A stretch of 64,000 bases of DNA from Paratractidigestivibacter faecalis (GTDB lineage: Bacteria; Actinomycetota; Coriobacteriia; Coriobacteriales; Atopobiaceae), in contig NZ_QSNG01000001.1 of the NCBI RefSeq assembly GCF_003416765.1, positions 708,742-772,741 on the forward strand. The letters run 5' to 3'. Both the position numbers and the translations under genes were made by a program. Shown here one piece after another: positions 25,006 through 36,611 of the stretch. Within the stretch, counting starts at the first letter, position 1. Each line of letters starts with the position of its first letter. The notes under the pieces were generated by a model, which made no database searches, was not told the origin of the DNA, and worked only from the letters and a program-made list of their open reading frames with translations.

Positions 25006-26247
25006 ATGGCATCTGAGATGATGGAAGCCCTCGAGCTTCTCTGCCAGGAGAAGCACATCGACCAGCTCTACCTGCTGGACCGCCTCGAGCAGTCCCTGGC
25101 CAAGAGCTACGCCGACGTGCTGCACCTGCCGTTTGGCGCCCGCGTCACCATCGACCGCGCCTCTGGTCGCGTCTACGTCTACGAGCTCGTCCCCAAGGGC
25201 GAGGAGGACCCGGAGACCGGCGAGTACTCCGAGTTCGACGAGGTCGACGTGACCCCTCCCGGAACCTCCCGCATCGCCGCGCAGCATGCCAAGGCCGAGA
25301 TCCGCGCCATCGTGCGCAACGCCGCTCGCGTCCAGATCTACGAGGAGTTCTCCCAGCGCGTCGGTGACATCGTGACCGGCACCGTGCTCCAGACCACGCC
25401 CGACTTCACGATCATCAAGATCCGCGAGGGCGTGGAGGCCGAGCTGCCCCACTTCGACCAGCGTCGCTTCCCCGACGAGCGCAACGAGCGCCCGCAGGGC
25501 GAGCGCTACACCCACAACCAGCGCATCAAGGCCCTCATCATCGAGGTCCGCGACCCCAACAACGCCCAGCCCGTCGTCCGCGGCGAGCGCCAGCGTCCGC
25601 CCATCGTGGTTTCCCGCACCCACCCGGACCTGCTCCGTCGCCTCTTTGAGGTCGAGGTGCCCGAGGTCTACGACGGCATCGTCGAGATCCGCTCCGTGGC
25701 CCGCGAGGCCGGCGTCCGCTCCAAGGTGGCCGTCTCCTCCAACGACGACCACCTCGATCCGGTGGGCGCCTGCGTCGGCCCCAAGGGCAGCCGCGTCCGC
25801 ACCGTCGTCTCCGAGCTGCGCGGCGAGCGCGTCGACGTCGTCCTGTGGCACGACGACCCCGCCAAGTGCGTGGCCAGCGCCCTCTCCCCGGCGCGCGTCT
25901 CTCGCGTGCTCATCGACGAGGACAAGAACTACGCCACGGTCATCGTTCCCGACGACCAGCTTTCCCTGGCCATTGGCAAGGAGGGCCAGAACGCCCGCCT
26001 CGCCGCCCGCCTCACCGGCATGCACATCGACATCAAGAACGAGTCGCTTGCCGCCGGCGTCCTGCGCGACCTGCCCCTCACCGTCGCCGAGTCCGACGAC
26101 GAGGACGAGGAGGCCCACCGCTGCGAGTACGTGGGCGAGAACGGCGTCCAGTGCCGCAACATGGCGCGTCCGGGCTCCCGCTTCTGCGGCCTGCACGAGC
26201 GCATGGACGACGTCGAGGTCTCCGACGACCCCGACTCCCTCATCTAA
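25006..26247 (+). CDS. nusA: Transcription factor NusA with a C-terminal Cys3His motif
   Basis: Elongation/termination factor binding RNA polymerase, 413 residues. The N-terminal domain (1-130) is followed by S1 (about 120-185) and two KH domains, with [19 protein letters not shown] and [18 protein letters not shown] in the second part. After an acidic linker the tail has C373, C383, C394 and H397 (GVQC, RFCGLHE), a small zinc-binding-like motif not found in standard NusA. The gene that usually lies between nusA and infB, ylxR, is absent. Confidence 0.96.
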   Translation: MASEMMEALELLCQEKHIDQLYLLDRLEQSLAKSYADVLHLPFGARVTIDRASGRVYVYELVPKGEEDPETGEYSEFDEVDVTPPGTSRIAAQHAKAEIRAIVRNAARVQIYEEFSQRVGDIVTGTVLQTTPDFTIIKIREGVEAELPHFDQRRFPDERNERPQGERYTHNQRIKALIIEVRDPNNAQPVVRGERQRPPIVVSRTHPDLLRRLFEVEVPEVYDGIVEIRSVAREAGVRSKVAVSSNDDHLDPVGACVGPKGSRVRTVVSELRGERVDVVLWHDDPAKCVASALSPARVSRVLIDEDKNYATVIVPDDQLSLAIGKEGQNARLAARLTGMHIDIKNESLAAGVLRDLPLTVAESDDEDEEAHRCEYVGENGVQCRNMARPGSRFCGLHERMDDVEVSDDPDSLI

Positions 26248-26310
26248 GGGCAATGCCCGACCCAAGATCTGTCCCCGGGCACGCGCCCGATGCTTTGGAA
26301 GGTAGGTTAC

Positions 26311-28962
26311 ATGGCCAAGACACGCGTACATGACCTGGCTAAGGAATACGGCATGACCAGCAAGGAGATGCTGGGTCACCTCGCCGACATGAAGATCCCC
26401 GCCAAGAGCGCCTCCTCCACCCTGGAGGACGCCTACGTCTCCATGGTCCGCAAGCAGCTCAAGCCCATCCTCGATGCCCGCGCCGCAGAGATCGAGGCCG
26501 AGAAGCGCGCCGAGGCCGAGGCCAAGGCCGAGGAGGAGCGCATCGAGGCCGAGCGCGCCGAGAAGCAGCGCATCGAGGCCGAGAAGCGCCGCGAGGCCGA
26601 GCGCGCCGAGGAGGAGCGCCGCCGCAAGGCCGAGGAGGAGCGCCGCCGCCGTGCGGAGGAGGAGCGCCTCGCCGCCGAGAAGAAGGCCAAGGAGGAGGCC
26701 GAGAAGAACCGCGTGCGCGACACCGCGCCCAAGTCCGTCCCGTCCTTCTCCAGCCTGCTCGACCAGATCGCGCAGCAGGAGCAGGTCCTGAAGCACCAGG
26801 CCGAGGAGGCCGCGCAGAAGAAGGCCGAGTCCAAGGGCTCTCGCGGCGGCAAGCGCGGCTCCGGCCGCGGCGGCGAGAGCCGCCAGTCCGCCGCCCCTGC
26901 GGCCTCCGGCAACGCCCCGGCCGCCAACGCCGGCGCTGCCAACGACTCCGAGCGCTCCGACGGCCGCCGTCGCGGCAAGAAGGGCCGTCGCGGCGAGGAG
27001 GGCGGCGAGGACCGCTACAGCCGCATGGCCCGCGAGGCGGAGGCCTACAACCGCAACAAGGTCCTCGACGAGGCCCGCGAGGCCGTCGAGGAGGCCTCTC
27101 GCGAGTCCACCGGCCGCCGAAAGCGCCGCAAGGAGCGTCGCCAGAAGCAGCAGGCCGAGGCCGAGCAGGAGAAGCGCATCGAGGAGGCCATAGCCAACGA
27201 TCAGGACCTGTCGCAGCTCGACACGGTCAAGGTCCCGCAGGGCTCCACGGTCAGCGACCTCGCCGAGCTTCTCGGCGTGCCAGCCAACGACATCATCAAG
27301 CGCCTCTTCCTGCTGGGCACCCCGCTCACGCTCACCGAGTCCATGTCCGACGACCTCATCGAGCTCGTTGCCGACGACCTCGGCCGTGACGTCAAGGTCA
27401 TGACCAAGGAGGAGGAGAACTCCTTCAGCTTCTACGACAACCCCGAGGACCTGAAGCCGCGCTCCCCCGTGGTCACCGTCATGGGCCACGTCGACCACGG
27501 CAAGACGTCCCTGCTGGACGCCATCCGCCACACCGGCGTGGCGGCGGGCGAGGCTGGCGGCATCACGCAGGCCATCGGCGCCTCCCAGGTCCAGATCAAC
27601 GGCCGCACCATCACCTTCATCGACACCCCGGGCCACGAGACCTTCACGGCCATGCGTGCCCGCGGCGCCAAGGTGACCGACATCGTCATCCTGATCGTCG
27701 CCGCCGACGACGGCGTCATGCCGCAGACCGTCGAGTCCATCAACCACGCGAAGGCCGCCGGCGTGCCCATCATCGTCGCCGTCAACAAGATCGACAAGCC
27801 GGGCGCCAACCCCGACAAAGTGCGCCAGGAGCTCACCGAGTACGGCGTCATCCCCGAGGAGTGGGGCGGACAGAACATGTTCGTCAACATCTCCGCCAAG
27901 AAGAAGCAGGGCATCGACGAGCTGCTGGAGAGCGTCCTTCTGGAGGCCGACGTCCTTGAGCTCAAGGCCAACCCCGACACGTTTGCCTCCGGCTACGTGC
28001 TCGAGGGCAAGCTCGACCGCGGCCGCGGCTCCGTGGCCACGGTCCTGGTCAGCCGCGGCACCCTGCACGTGGGCGACGCCCTGGTGGCGGGCCTGTCCTA
28101 CGGCCGCGTCCGCGCCATGATCGACCCCAAGGGCAACCCCGTCACCGAGGCCGGCCCCTCCGACCCGGTCGAGATCCTGGGCCTTTCCTCCGTGCCCAAC
28201 GCCGGCGACGAGTTCCGCGTCTTCCAGGACGACCGCGAGGCCCGCGACCTGGCCGACCAGCGCGCCCTCAAGGCCCGCATCGAGGAGCAGAACCGCGTGA
28301 AGCACGTCACGCTGGAGAACCTCTTCGACACCATGGCCGACGCCGACGTCAAGGAGCTCAACCTCATCATCAAGGCCGACGTCCAGGGCTCCATCGAGGC
28401 GCTCCAGGACTCGCTGGACAAGATGGACCAGTCCGAGGTCCGCATCAACACCATCCACTCCGCCGTGGGTGCCATCAACGAGACCGACGTGGTCCTGGCC
28501 GACGCCTCCAACGCCATCATCATCGGCTTCGGCGTGCGTCCCGACGCCAAGGCCCGCGGCGCCGCCGAGCGCGCCGGCGTCGAGATCCGCTGCTACGACG
28601 TCATCTACAAGGCCCTCGAGGACCTCGACGCCGCTCGCATCGGCATGCTCAAGCCCACCGAGGTGGAGGTCTCCACGGGCCTGGCCGTCGTCCTCGACAC
28701 CTTCAAGGTGCCCAAGGTCGGCATCGCCGCCGGCGTCCGCGTGGAGGAGGGCGAGATCGCCAACTCCGACTCCGTGCGCCTGGTGCGTGACGGCATCGTG
28801 GTCTACAACGGCAAGATCGCTTCCATGCGCCACTACAAGGACGAGGCCAAGAGCCTACGCGGTGGCATGGAGGGCGGCATCGGCCTCGAGAACTTCCAGG
28901 ACATCAAGCCTGGCGACCAGATTGAGGCCTACCGCATCGACCAGGTCGCTCGCACGGAGTAG
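26311..28962 (+). CDS. infB: Translation initiation factor IF-2
   Basis: GTPase that places initiator tRNA on the 30S subunit, 883 residues. An N-terminal IF2_N module ([15 protein letters not shown]) is followed by a long Glu/Arg/Lys/Ala-rich, probably helical and unstructured linker (about 70-300), then a second IF2_N-like piece and the G domain: G1 GHVDHGKT, G3 DTPGHE, G4 NKID. C-terminal barrels end with GDQIEAY. The ATG at 26311 is preferred over an earlier in-frame ATG because of GGAAGG upstream and the family start. Confidence 0.98.
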   Translation: MAKTRVHDLAKEYGMTSKEMLGHLADMKIPAKSASSTLEDAYVSMVRKQLKPILDARAAEIEAEKRAEAEAKAEEERIEAERAEKQRIEAEKRREAERAEEERRRKAEEERRRRAEEERLAAEKKAKEEAEKNRVRDTAPKSVPSFSSLLDQIAQQEQVLKHQAEEAAQKKAESKGSRGGKRGSGRGGESRQSAAPAASGNAPAANAGAANDSERSDGRRRGKKGRRGEEGGEDRYSRMAREAEAYNRNKVLDEAREAVEEASRESTGRRKRRKERRQKQQAEAEQEKRIEEAIANDQDLSQLDTVKVPQGSTVSDLAELLGVPANDIIKRLFLLGTPLTLTESMSDDLIELVADDLGRDVKVMTKEEENSFSFYDNPEDLKPRSPVVTVMGHVDHGKTSLLDAIRHTGVAAGEAGGITQAIGASQVQINGRTITFIDTPGHETFTAMRARGAKVTDIVILIVAADDGVMPQTVESINHAKAAGVPIIVAVNKIDKPGANPDKVRQELTEYGVIPEEWGGQNMFVNISAKKKQGIDELLESVLLEADVLELKANPDTFASGYVLEGKLDRGRGSVATVLVSRGTLHVGDALVAGLSYGRVRAMIDPKGNPVTEAGPSDPVEILGLSSVPNAGDEFRVFQDDREARDLADQRALKARIEEQNRVKHVTLENLFDTMADADVKELNLIIKADVQGSIEALQDSLDKMDQSEVRINTIHSAVGAINETDVVLADASNAIIIGFGVRPDAKARGAAERAGVEIRCYDVIYKALEDLDAARIGMLKPTEVEVSTGLAVVLDTFKVPKVGIAAGVRVEEGEIANSDSVRLVRDGIVVYNGKIASMRHYKDEAKSLRGGMEGGIGLENFQDIKPGDQIEAYRIDQVARTE

Positions 28963-28964
28963 CC

Positions 28965-29387
28965 ATGAAGCAGAACCAGAACTCCCGCAGGAACAACCAG
29001 ATCGCCCGCGAGAAGCTCGCGAGCATCCTGCTCTTCGAGATCTCTGACCCCGACCTCGCGCTCGTCACCCTGACGGGCGTGGAGGTCTCGGTCGACAAGT
29101 CGTTCCTTCGCGCCTACGTGAGCTGCGAGGCCTCCCGCTACGAGGAGGTCTCCGCGGCTCTTGGGCGCGCCAAGGGACGCATCCGGAGCCTTCTCGGCCA
29201 CGCCCTCGGCTGGCGCGTGACCCCCGAGATCGCCTTCGAGATCGACACCACCACCGACGAGGCCGAGCGCATCACCCGCGCGCTCGAGAACGTCCCGCCC
29301 ACCATCGGCGTCGAGAAGGACGAGTTCGGCTACCCGGTCGAGCCTGCCGACGAGGACGCCGTGGGCGAGGACGAGGACCCCGAATAG
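28965..29387 (+). CDS. rbfA: Ribosome-binding factor A
   Basis: Cold-shock 30S assembly factor acting on the 5' end of 16S rRNA, 140 residues. The core shows NNQIAREKLASILLFEISDP, VTLTGVEVSVDKSFLRAYV and the KH-like RIRSLLGHALGWRVTPEIAF. An acidic tail of about 25 residues follows. It begins two bases after infB, so it is certainly co-transcribed. Confidence 0.95.
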   Translation: MKQNQNSRRNNQIAREKLASILLFEISDPDLALVTLTGVEVSVDKSFLRAYVSCEASRYEEVSAALGRAKGRIRSLLGHALGWRVTPEIAFEIDTTTDEAERITRALENVPPTIGVEKDEFGYPVEPADEDAVGEDEDPE

Positions 29388-29403
29388 AGGACAGCCCAGA
29401 ACA

Positions 29404-30417
29404 ATGACGGTTTCCGACTTCGAGTGGCAGGCCGGCCTCTTCGACGAGATCTCCAAGCTCGTCGAAGAGGCCTCGTCCGTCGCCATCTGCGCCCACACGT
29501 CCCCCGACGGGGACGCCATAGGCTCCGCGCTCGCCCTGGCCGAGCTCATCGAGACGGCCTGGCCCGCCTGTGACGTGACCTGCCTTCTGGCCGACCGAGA
29601 CGTCGTGCCCAGGACCTACAAGTTCCTGCCGGGCACCGAGCGCTTCGTCCACGTGGACGACTACGCCACAGACCCGGACCTCTTCTTCTGCGTCGACCTC
29701 TCCGCGCCGGGCCGCCTGAACGAGGCACGCCAGGTGCTGGAGCGCTCCCGCAAGGTGGCGGTCATCGACCACCACCCCTCTGGCGAGCGCTTCTGGGACG
29801 CCGGCGTGGTCAGGCCCGACGCCGCGGCCGCGGGCGTCATCGTCGCCGAGTACGCCCAGCACGTCCTGGGCCACCTCACCCAGACGATGGCCCAGAACCT
29901 GCTGTGCGCCGTCATCACCGACACCGGGCGCTTCCAGTACCAGAACGCCAACGGCGAGGCCTTCGAGGTGGCAAGCATGCTCGTCGACGCTGGCGCCCGC
30001 CCCGACGAGGTGGCCGTCAACGTCTACCAGAGCGACCGCCTGGCCTACCTGCACCTCTGCGCCAAGGTAATGAGCCGCATCGCCACCTTCGAGTCCGGGA
30101 AGATCGCCTACAGCTACGTCACGGACGCAGATTTCCGCGCCTGCGGCGTCCCCGTGAGCGAGTGCGATGGCCTCGTGGACCTCGTCCGCTGCGTCGAGGG
30201 CTCCGAGGTGGCGCTCTTCCTCAAGGAGGTGCCCGGCAACCAGGTCCGCGGCAACCTCCGCTCCAAGTCCGACAAGGACATCTCCGGCATCGCCCGCAGG
30301 ATGGGCGGGGGCGGCCACCGCGCCGCCGCGGGCTTCACCGTGGACGGGGACATCGACCAGGCGCTCTCCGCCGTCCTGCCCATGCTGCGCGAGCTCTACG
30401 CCCAGGAGGTCCGTTGA
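29404..30417 (+). CDS. nrnA: DHH/DHHA1 phosphoesterase NrnA (nanoRNase / pAp phosphatase-like)
   Basis: Degrades short oligoribonucleotides and dephosphorylates pAp in characterised homologues; 337 residues. Metal-binding motifs are HTSPDGDAIGSA (about 31-42), CVDLSAPGR, the DHH signature VIDHHPSGE, and ITDTGRFQY. The DHHA1 substrate motif GGGGHRAAAGF sits at the C-terminus. Its stop codon overlaps the TTG start of truB. Confidence 0.93.
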   Translation: MTVSDFEWQAGLFDEISKLVEEASSVAICAHTSPDGDAIGSALALAELIETAWPACDVTCLLADRDVVPRTYKFLPGTERFVHVDDYATDPDLFFCVDLSAPGRLNEARQVLERSRKVAVIDHHPSGERFWDAGVVRPDAAAAGVIVAEYAQHVLGHLTQTMAQNLLCAVITDTGRFQYQNANGEAFEVASMLVDAGARPDEVAVNVYQSDRLAYLHLCAKVMSRIATFESGKIAYSYVTDADFRACGVPVSECDGLVDLVRCVEGSEVALFLKEVPGNQVRGNLRSKSDKDISGIARRMGGGGHRAAAGFTVDGDIDQALSAVLPMLRELYAQEVR

Positions 30418-31361
30418 GCCGCGGCCCGAGCGCGCTGAACGCGCTCGTCGCCGTCAACAAGCCCCTCGGCCTCTCCAGCCACGACGCGGTCAACCGCGTC
30501 CGTCGCGCGGTGGGCGAGAAGCGCGTCGGGCACGCCGGTACGCTCGACCCGGCGGCCTCCGGCGTGCTAGTCATAGGCATCGGCCAGGCCACCAAGCTCC
30601 TCGGCATGCTCACGCTGGACCGCAAGGCCTACGTCGCGCAGGTGGAGTTTGGCTCTGCCACGGACACCGACGACGCCGAGGGCGAGGTCGTCCGGACGGC
30701 CCCGGTGCCGCACGAGCTCTCCGACCCCGCGTTTGCCGCCGAGGCCCTGCACGGGCTTCTCGGCGAGCAGGACCAGGTGCCGCCGGCTTACTCCGCCATC
30801 TCCGTCAACGGCAGGCGCGCCTACGCCCTGGCCCGCGACGGCAAGCAGGTCGAGCTTGCGGCCCGCCACGTGACCGTCCACGCTGCCGGCCTCGTCTCCG
30901 TCGAGTCCGGCGAGAAGTGCGTCTGGACCTGCGCCTTCGATGTGTCAAAGGGCACCTACGTGCGCAGCCTCGCTCGAGACCTCGGCGAGCGCCTGGGCAC
31001 CTGCGCCCACCTGTGCGGCCTGGTGCGCACGCAGGCGGGCGGCGTCTGCCTGGGAGACTGCGTCGACCTGGACGAGCTTGCCGAGGGCGGCAAGTCGCTC
31101 GTCGTGGAGCGCTGCCTTGACCCGGTGGCCCTCCTGGGGCTGCCGAGGCGCGACCTTGCCCTGGGGGAGCTTGCCGACGTCTCCTGCGGGCGCAAGATCG
31201 AGGTGGGGGAGGTCTTCGCGAGGGGGGAGCGGAGGGAGCCGCGCCCCGAGGAGCGCGTAGCCCTCGTGTTTGACGGGGCGCTTGCCGGCATCTGGGAGCG
31301 CCGGGGGACGAGCCTTGCCTGTCAGACCAACTTCCCGCAGGCCATCGAGGGGGTCAAGTGA
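30414..31361 (+). CDS. truB: tRNA pseudouridine-55 synthase TruB
   Basis: Makes pseudouridine 55 in the T-loop of tRNAs; 315 residues. NKPLGLSSHDAVNRVRR is motif I, and the catalytic aspartate is in GHAGTLDPAASGVL. GTYVRSLARDLGE is the later family motif, and a PUA-like C-terminus includes VALVFDG. The TTG start overlaps the nrnA stop as TTGA and is preceded by AGGAGGT. The truB stop in turn overlaps the start of ribF. Confidence 0.95.
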   Translation: MSRGPSALNALVAVNKPLGLSSHDAVNRVRRAVGEKRVGHAGTLDPAASGVLVIGIGQATKLLGMLTLDRKAYVAQVEFGSATDTDDAEGEVVRTAPVPHELSDPAFAAEALHGLLGEQDQVPPAYSAISVNGRRAYALARDGKQVELAARHVTVHAAGLVSVESGEKCVWTCAFDVSKGTYVRSLARDLGERLGTCAHLCGLVRTQAGGVCLGDCVDLDELAEGGKSLVVERCLDPVALLGLPRRDLALGELADVSCGRKIEVGEVFARGERREPRPEERVALVFDGALAGIWERRGTSLACQTNFPQAIEGVK

Positions 31362-32488
31362 TGCTCGACTGCGAGCTCATGGACATAGCGCCCGAGGCGC
31401 CGCTCTCACGGGGCGGCGCCTGGCGTCTTGCGCAGGGGTCGCTGCCTGCGACGCGGGGTGCCTCTGGACGCCCCGTGCCCTTCTGCGTGGCCGGGGGCCG
31501 CGCCACGGGCTCCATCGCGCCTGCGGCGGGCCAGGACGACCTGGCCGGGCATTGGGTCTGCGCCATCGGGGCCTTCGACGGCCTCCACCGCGGCCACCAG
31601 GAGCTGCTGCGCCGCGCCCGCGGGGAGGCCCGCTGCCGGGGCTGCCGCCTTGCCGCCGTCACCTTCAGCCCCGACCCGGCAGACGTCCTGGGCGAGCCGC
31701 AGGGCCGCTCCAGGCTCCTCACCTGCGAGGAGCGCTCTCGCGGGCTTCTTGCGCTGGGCGTTGACGCCGTGGTGGCCTTCGACTTCACCGCGGCCCTCGC
31801 CGCCCTGGACCACCTCTCCTTCATGGGGGACGCCCTCCTGGCCGTCCTGGACGTGGACGCAGTCGTGGTGGGGTCCGACTTCCGGCTGGGCGCCGCGGGC
31901 GCCGGCACGGTCGAGGCCCTCGCGGCCGATGGCAGGGCGCTGGGCTTTGACGTCTGTGGGCTCGACCTTCTGGACGCCGGCGGCGAGGCCATAACGGCGA
32001 CGCGCGCCCGGTGCCTCGTGCGCGCCGGGCGCGTGGAGGCCGCGGCGGGCCTTCTCGGCCGCTGCCTTTGCGCCACGGGCGTGGTCGAGCACGGGCGCGG
32101 CGAGGGGACCTCCTTTGGGTTTCCCACCGCAAACGTCATGGTGGACGCGCTCTCCTGCGTGCCCGACCAGGGCGTCTACGCGTGCCTGGTCACCCTCGAG
32201 GGCGAGGGCGGGCTTCTTGGCTGCTGGCCTGCCGCCGTCAACGTGGGGGTCCCGCCCACGTTTGCCGGCCAGTCCTCGCCGGACGCGAGGACGCTGCTCG
32301 AGGCCAACCTCATAGGCTTTGCGGGCGACGCCTACGGGCGCGTGGCGCACGTCACCTTCGTGCGGTGGCTTCGCGACTCCAGGTCCTTCTCGTCCCTGGA
32401 GGAGCTCGAGCGGACGGTTCGGGGCAACATCGGCTGGACGGCCCGGTCTCTGGGCGAGGGCAACGTCATGGGAGGGGGTGCCGCGTGA
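31358..32488 (+). CDS. ribF: Bifunctional riboflavin kinase / FAD synthetase RibF
   Basis: Produces FMN and FAD from riboflavin. The N-terminal adenylyltransferase domain carries AIGAFDGLHRGHQELL (the HxGH motif) and VTFSPDP; the C-terminal flavokinase carries GRGEGTSFGFPTANV and VPDQGVYAC. At 376 residues it is longer than the usual 310-330. About 60 extra N-terminal residues of low complexity lie before the HxGH domain. The GTG overlaps the truB stop and an ATG follows immediately at 31361. Confidence 0.93.
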   Translation: MMLDCELMDIAPEAPLSRGGAWRLAQGSLPATRGASGRPVPFCVAGGRATGSIAPAAGQDDLAGHWVCAIGAFDGLHRGHQELLRRARGEARCRGCRLAAVTFSPDPADVLGEPQGRSRLLTCEERSRGLLALGVDAVVAFDFTAALAALDHLSFMGDALLAVLDVDAVVVGSDFRLGAAGAGTVEALAADGRALGFDVCGLDLLDAGGEAITATRARCLVRAGRVEAAAGLLGRCLCATGVVEHGRGEGTSFGFPTANVMVDALSCVPDQGVYACLVTLEGEGGLLGCWPAAVNVGVPPTFAGQSSPDARTLLEANLIGFAGDAYGRVAHVTFVRWLRDSRSFSSLEELERTVRGNIGWTARSLGEGNVMGGGAA

Positions 32489-34500
32489 TCACCGACGAGG
32501 ACAAGGAGCGCGTCCGCCAGGCAACGGACCTCGTCGCCCTGGTGTCCGAGACCGTGGAGCTCCGCCAGCGCGGCCAGGAGTTCTGGGGCTGCTGCCCCTT
32601 CCACGGCGAGAAGAACCCCTCCTTCAAGGTCAACCCCAACACGGGCCTGTGGCACTGCTTTGGCTGCGGCGAGGGCGGCGACGTCTTTAGCTACGTGCAG
32701 AAGCGCGAGAACCTTGAGTTTCCCGATGCCATCCGCTACCTGGCGGACCGCGCGGGCATAGAGCTCGCCGAGGAGCGCGGCGGCCAGCGCGGGCCGCGCA
32801 GGAACCGCCTCATCGAGTGCCTGACCGAGGCCGAGTCCTTCTACTCGACCATGCTCATGCGCAGCCGCTCGGAGGGCGCCGCCCAGGCGCGAGCCTACTT
32901 TGCCGGGCGCGGCTTTGGCAGCGACGTCTGCCGCCGCTGGGGCCTGGGCTACGCCCCCGGCCGTGGCGCCCTGGTGGCGCACCTGCGGCAGAAGGGCTTC
33001 TCGGCGAGAGAGATCGTGGCGGCCGACCTTGCCGTGGACCGCAGCGGCCGCCCCTCCGACCGCTTCTACGAGCGCGTGATGTTTCCCATCCACGACGAGC
33101 TGGGGCGCACCATCGCCTTCGGCGGGCGCATCATGGGCAAGAAGAAGGACGTGGCCAAGTACGTCAACACGCGCGACACGGCCGTCTTCAACAAGGGCAA
33201 GCACCTCTTTGCCTACGACCGCGCCAAGCAGACCATGGCCGCCACGGGCCAGGCAATAGTCTGCGAGGGCTACACCGACGTCATAGCCATGCACGAGGCG
33301 GGCTTCACCAACGCGGTGGCCGCGCTGGGCACGGCGTTCAGGCTGGACCACGTCAAGCTGATGGAGCGCCAGCGCGTGAATCGCATCACGTGCATGTTCG
33401 ACGGCGACGCCGCGGGCCAGCGCGCCGCGGAGCGCGCCGTGCGCTACATAGACAAGACCACGGCGGAGTTCCGCTGCGTGGTGCTGCCGGACGACATGGA
33501 CCCCATGGAGTTTTTGGCCGCCCGCGGCGCCGACGAGCTGCGGCCCATCCTCGAGGCGGCCGAGCCGCTCATGGACTTCGTCTTTGCGAAGCGCCTGGAG
33601 GGCCTGGACCTCTCCGTTCCGGGCCGACGCGTGGCGGCCCTCAAGGACATGGCGTCGCTCCTGGCGCCGCTCAAGCACTCCGTCCTCCTGGACGAGTACG
33701 CGACGCGGCTGGCCGACACCTTGGGCCTTGAGGTCGAGGACGCCAAGCGCGCCATCCGCGAGGCCCCCGTCCAGGACGCCGACGACGAGAGGCCCAGAAG
33801 GGGCGGCGGCTCCCAGGGCGCCGCGGGGGGCTCCGGCGCGCGCCGCCAGGCTGCGGCCCCCGCCCGCAAGCCGCGAGCCCAGGCGGGCTCCTCCTGGGAC
33901 GACGGGGTGCCCATGGACGCCTACGACGCCGTCCCCGTGACGGAGGACGGCGGTTGGGACGTGCCGCCCGAGTACGGCGCCCCCCTCGAGGCCGCGTCTG
34001 CGGCGCCGGCGTCCCCGCGCCTGGAGTCCCTCTCCGCCGACGAGCGCCTGCAGGTCTTCTCGGAGCGGGAGCTCCTCTGCGCGCTCGCGGCCAGGCCGGA
34101 CGAGGTCAGGCCGTACGCGGACCGCATCGCGTCCTTCTCGTGGACGGACTCGCGCCACGAGGCCATGGCCTGGGCCATGCTCTCCGCCCCGGAGGGGTCA
34201 AGCCCCGCCGAGGTGGTGGCAGCCGCCGCCGGCGTGGTGCCCGAGGCGCCTTCCATCCTCTCCGGCGGACGCGCCCTGGAGGGTCGGGAGATGCCCGACG
34301 AGCGGAAGCTCTCGGTGGTCATGGACACGGTGGAGCTCGGCAGCTGCCGCCGTCGCATCAGACAGATCCGCGTGCGGCTGCGCAGCCTCTCCAAGGGGGC
34401 GCCCGACGGAGAGTCCGAGGGCCTCTTCGAGGAGGCCACCTCCCTTCAGCTCAGGGTGAACGAGCTTGTGAGGAAGCTGTCTTCCTCTTCTAACGACTGA
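32485..34500 (+). CDS. dnaG: DNA primase DnaG
   Basis: Synthesises RNA primers at the replication fork; 671 residues. The N-terminal CHC2 zinc finger reads [12 protein letters not shown]...[10 protein letters not shown] (about 39-70). The TOPRIM domain holds [11 protein letters not shown] (catalytic Glu) and [10 protein letters not shown] low-complexity Ala/Gly/Arg-rich linker (about 430-500) leads to the helicase-binding C-terminus. The GTG start overlaps the ribF stop as GTGA behind GGGAGGGGG. The next gene, rpoD, starts 47 bases later. Confidence 0.97.
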   Translation: MITDEDKERVRQATDLVALVSETVELRQRGQEFWGCCPFHGEKNPSFKVNPNTGLWHCFGCGEGGDVFSYVQKRENLEFPDAIRYLADRAGIELAEERGGQRGPRRNRLIECLTEAESFYSTMLMRSRSEGAAQARAYFAGRGFGSDVCRRWGLGYAPGRGALVAHLRQKGFSAREIVAADLAVDRSGRPSDRFYERVMFPIHDELGRTIAFGGRIMGKKKDVAKYVNTRDTAVFNKGKHLFAYDRAKQTMAATGQAIVCEGYTDVIAMHEAGFTNAVAALGTAFRLDHVKLMERQRVNRITCMFDGDAAGQRAAERAVRYIDKTTAEFRCVVLPDDMDPMEFLAARGADELRPILEAAEPLMDFVFAKRLEGLDLSVPGRRVAALKDMASLLAPLKHSVLLDEYATRLADTLGLEVEDAKRAIREAPVQDADDERPRRGGGSQGAAGGSGARRQAAAPARKPRAQAGSSWDDGVPMDAYDAVPVTEDGGWDVPPEYGAPLEAASAAPASPRLESLSADERLQVFSERELLCALAARPDEVRPYADRIASFSWTDSRHEAMAWAMLSAPEGSSPAEVVAAAAGVVPEAPSILSGGRALEGREMPDERKLSVVMDTVELGSCRRRIRQIRVRLRSLSKGAPDGESEGLFEEATSLQLRVNELVRKLSSSSND

Positions 34501-34547
34501 CGGTTTTGGGTATAGTGTTGAGAAGTTTGTGCGTCGAAGGGACATAC

Positions 34548-35915
<1,368 letters not shown>

Positions 35916-35930
35916 CCTCAAGTTGCCTCT

Positions 35931-35961
35931 GAGCGCCTCGGGCCAACCGCCCGGGGCGCTC
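35931..35961 (+). terminator. GC-rich hairpin after rpoD
   Basis: GAGCGCCTCGGGC (35931-35943) pairs with GCCCGGGGCGCTC (35949-35961) over 13 bp with one T-G pair. There is no T-run, so it may be a weak or factor-assisted terminator. Confidence 0.6.
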
Positions 35962-36031
35962 CGCGTATGACGGCTCGCCTTTCAGGTATGCTTGTCATCT
36001 TTAAAGGCGCGCTAGGGGAGAGGAACCAACC

Positions 36032-36589
36032 ATGCGCAAGAAGTTCGCACCCGCGGCCGTGGCCGCAGCACTGCTGGCCCTCGCGATCGCACTCGTGGGC
36101 TGCTCGTCCGGGCCGTCCGACGAGGAGGTCATCAGGCAGGGCGTGAGCGAGGAGCTCGCCGCCATCAAGGCCGGCGACGACGAGCTCATCAGCTCCGTCG
36201 AGGAGGGCGCCGGAGAGGACCTCAAGACCCTTGGCATCGACGCCCGCGACTTCATGAGCGCGTACCTGGACGGCTTCGACTACTCGGTGGGAGACGTCAA
36301 GGTCGACGGCGACTCCGCCACGGTCCACCTGTCCATCACCTGCCGCTCCATGGGAGAGGCCACGGAGGCCTTCATGGGCGCCTATGGCGACGCCCTTGCC
36401 GACGCGGAGGACCTCACGGACACCGACGCCCTCTACGAGCTCGCTGGTAAGACGCTGCTGGAGAGCCTCTCGGCAACCCAGCCCAAGACCGTCGAGTGCG
36501 ACGTCCAGTGCCAGAAGGACTCCGACGGCAACTGGTCCTACGCCGACGGGGTCTCCGAGCAGATGAGCGAGCTCTTCCTCAGCCAGTAA
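36032..36589 (+). CDS. Putative lipoprotein, first of a paralogous pair
   Basis: A 185-residue secreted protein with a type II signal peptide: MRKKFAP, a hydrophobic run, and lipobox LVGC with Cys24. The mature part is mixed alpha/beta, with STVHLSITC-like strands in DSATVHLSITCRSM and a C-terminal CDVQCQKDSDGNWSYADG strand pair. Fold and length recall the small DUF4878/DUF5105-like lipoproteins. The adjacent gene encodes a diverged copy, so the pair arose by tandem duplication. Function unknown. GGGAGAGGAACC precedes the ATG. Confidence 0.8.
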   Translation: MRKKFAPAAVAAALLALAIALVGCSSGPSDEEVIRQGVSEELAAIKAGDDELISSVEEGAGEDLKTLGIDARDFMSAYLDGFDYSVGDVKVDGDSATVHLSITCRSMGEATEAFMGAYGDALADAEDLTDTDALYELAGKTLLESLSATQPKTVECDVQCQKDSDGNWSYADGVSEQMSELFLSQ

Positions 36590-36611
36590 CCGACTATCAC
36601 CGGAGTTGCCC

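Noticed and set aside
26248-26310. A hidden ylxR gene between nusA and infB
   Set aside because: The gap is only 63 bases and has no open frame of sufficient length.
24415-28833. A 1472-codon minus-strand open frame opposite nusA and infB
   Set aside because: It mirrors the GC-biased third positions of real genes, is low-complexity, and has no recognisable domains. Similar shadows opposite leuS (19289-22009) and lysC/asd (8466-11087) were dismissed for the same reason.
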